A DNA stretch of 64,000 nucleotides from Undibacterium_A arcticum (lineage in GTDB: Bacteria; Pseudomonadota; Gammaproteobacteria; Burkholderiales; Burkholderiaceae_D), in assembly GCF_042660705.1 (NCBI RefSeq), contig NZ_JBHSUQ010000001.1; one strand, 5' to 3'. The position numbers and the translations under genes were made by a program. This document shows positions 62,954-64,000 of this stretch, piece by piece (position 1 is the stretch's first letter; every line of letters starts with the position of its first letter). The notes beneath the pieces were generated by a model. The model had not been told where the DNA came from. It saw only the letters and a list, made by a program, of their open reading frames with translations, and did no database searches.

Positions 62954-63919
62954 TCAGCTGGCGGACGCGCCGTGCAGGCCCTTCGGCATCGGGAAAGTGA
63001 CGTGTTCTTCGACGCCCTCCAGCGTGCGCACGCTTTTCGCGCCGCATTCCTTGAGGCGGTCGATCACCGCCTGCACCAGGATTTCCGGCGCCGACGCGCC
63101 GGCGGTGACGCCGATCCGGGATTTTCCCTGCAGCCAGGCAGGATCAATTTGCGCGGCATTGTCGACCATATAGGCGCTGGTGCCCTTCTTCTCGGCCACT
63201 TCACGCAAGCGGTTCGAGTTGGAGCTGTTCGGGCTACCGACCACGATCACCACGTCCACCTGCGGCGCCATGAACTTGACGGCCTCCTGACGGTTGGTGG
63301 TGGCATAGCAGATATCGGCCTTCTTGGGTTCGGCGATATTCGGGAACTTGCGCTTTAAGGCCGCGATCACGTCGATGGTATCGTCGACCGACAAGGTGGT
63401 CTGCGACACAAAGGCCAGCATCGCGGGATTGCGTACCTGCAGCCGCGCGACATCGTCGACCGTTTCGACCAGATGCATGCCTTCGTCGGTCTGGCCCATC
63501 GTGCCTTCGACCTCGGGATGACCGTCATGGCCGATCATGACGATTTCGCGCCCTTCGCGCCGCATCTTGGCCACTTCCATGTGCACCTTGGTCACCAGCG
63601 GACAGGTGGCGTCGAACACTTTGAGGCCACGCGCGTCGGCCTCGATCCGCACCGCTTTCGATACGCCGTGCGCCGAAAACACCACGGTATTGCCGGCCGG
63701 GACATCGGCCAGTTCTTCGATGAAAATCGCGCCCTTGTTGCGCAGGTCATTGACCACATAGGCGTTATGCACGATTTCGTGGCGCACATAGATCGGCGCG
63801 CCGAACTGCGTCAGCGCGCGTTCGACGATCTCGATCGCGCGATCAACGCCGGCGCAAAAGCCGCGCGGTTGCGCCAGCACGATTTCCTTGGCTATGGATT
63901 CCTGAGTTGTTTGTTGCAT
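62954..63919 (-). CDS. ispH: 4-hydroxy-3-methylbut-2-enyl diphosphate reductase IspH (LytB)
   Basis: Last enzyme of the MEP isoprenoid pathway, makes IPP and DMAPP with a [4Fe-4S] cluster. The three cluster cysteines are C22 (GFCAGVDRA), C106 (DATCPLV) and C204 (DICYATTNRQ), and the proton-relay Glu/His region is present. 321 residues, ATG at 63919. Upstream gene end is at the window edge. Confidence 0.95.
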   Translation of the reverse strand: MQQTTQESIAKEIVLAQPRGFCAGVDRAIEIVERALTQFGAPIYVRHEIVHNAYVVNDLRNKGAIFIEELADVPAGNTVVFSAHGVSKAVRIEADARGLKVFDATCPLVTKVHMEVAKMRREGREIVMIGHDGHPEVEGTMGQTDEGMHLVETVDDVARLQVRNPAMLAFVSQTTLSVDDTIDVIAALKRKFPNIAEPKKADICYATTNRQEAVKFMAPQVDVVIVVGSPNSSNSNRLREVAEKKGTSAYMVDNAAQIDPAWLQGKSRIGVTAGASAPEILVQAVIDRLKECGAKSVRTLEGVEEHVTFPMPKGLHGASAS

Positions 63920-63928
63920 GGTTATTCC

Positions 63929-64000
63929 TTACATCCTTCCATTGCCGCCCGGCCCGCCGGTGCGCCGGTCGCCGGTGCGGCCCGATTCATACACAGGCGG
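63929..64000 (-). CDS. C-terminal end of an unidentified upstream gene (partial)
   Basis: Minus strand reads PPVYESGRTGDRRTGGPGG and then NGRM-stop with the stop at 63929, nine bases before the ispH start. It is too short to name. In many proteobacteria an FKBP-type isomerase precedes ispH, but this tail does not show it. Confidence 0.4.
   Translation of the reverse strand, partial: PPVYESGRTGDRRTGGPGGNGRM

Noticed and set aside
62580..63047. Minus-strand frame of 155 codons after ispH
   Set aside because: Arg/Pro-rich, overlaps the conserved ispH end in another frame, no start signal.

Overview
The window looks like a chromosomal segment of a betaproteobacterium of the order Burkholderiales, probably Oxalobacteraceae-like. 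This is inferred from high GC coding sequence and from the gene set: RluB/ScpB, Aat-Bpt-PyrD, CysTWA with a CysB-type regulator, urtABCDE joined to ureDABCEFG, a PHA-granule phasin, livHMGF and IspH. No database search was possible, so the family-level placement is a guess.

Layout. 1-7.8 kb: rluB (running off the left edge, with unusual protein repeats), scpB, an initiator tRNA, a Nudix hydrolase, the N-degron transferases aat and bpt, pyrD, and a CysB-like regulator. 7.9-10.8 kb: sulfate uptake cysT-cysW-cysA; the matching periplasmic binding protein Sbp lies 25 kb away at 35.9 kb. 11-30 kb: an accessory region with small enzymes (thioredoxin-like, two VOC proteins, an O-methyltransferase, patatin, rhodanese, sirtuin plus PPC protein), gene remnants (an inverted pair of sugar-permease fragments, a PhnA C-terminus), an uncharacterised J-protein cluster, nfeD-slipin, and an ArsR regulator followed by three SRPBCC paralogues. 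30-37 kb: exporter, DsbA-family protein, an alkylation-repair operon (ada, a 2OG-Fe(II) oxygenase, alkB), ribA and sbp.

37-49.7 kb: one long minus-strand nitrogen locus. urtABCDE encodes a urea ABC transporter; ureDABC-EFG plus ureJ encode urease, its Ni-insertion chaperones and a HupE/UreJ permease. A sigma-54-type promoter precedes urtA, which fits NtrC control. Four families of intergenic repeats sit inside this locus. 50-64 kb: dgkA, lutBA with a divergent IclR regulator, pbpG, a nitroreductase and thioesterase pair, a phasin with a strong sigma-70 promoter, and livHMGF. The liv operon is preceded by a ribosome-binding site, a 19-residue leader ORF and a terminator-like hairpin. The window ends in ispH.

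At least fourteen otherwise conserved genes or gene positions (Nudix, cysW, VOC, LysE, J-protein and its partner, ureJ, ureG, ureE, urtC twice, urtA, phaP, livM) carry a one- or two-base frame break, most often in a short A or T run. The most economical reading is uncorrected indel error in the assembly, but real decay cannot be excluded without reads. I see no classical phage, IS transposase, CRISPR array or rRNA. The best candidates for new biology are the liv leader/attenuator, the ArsR operator with its triple SRPBCC operon, and the J-protein cluster.
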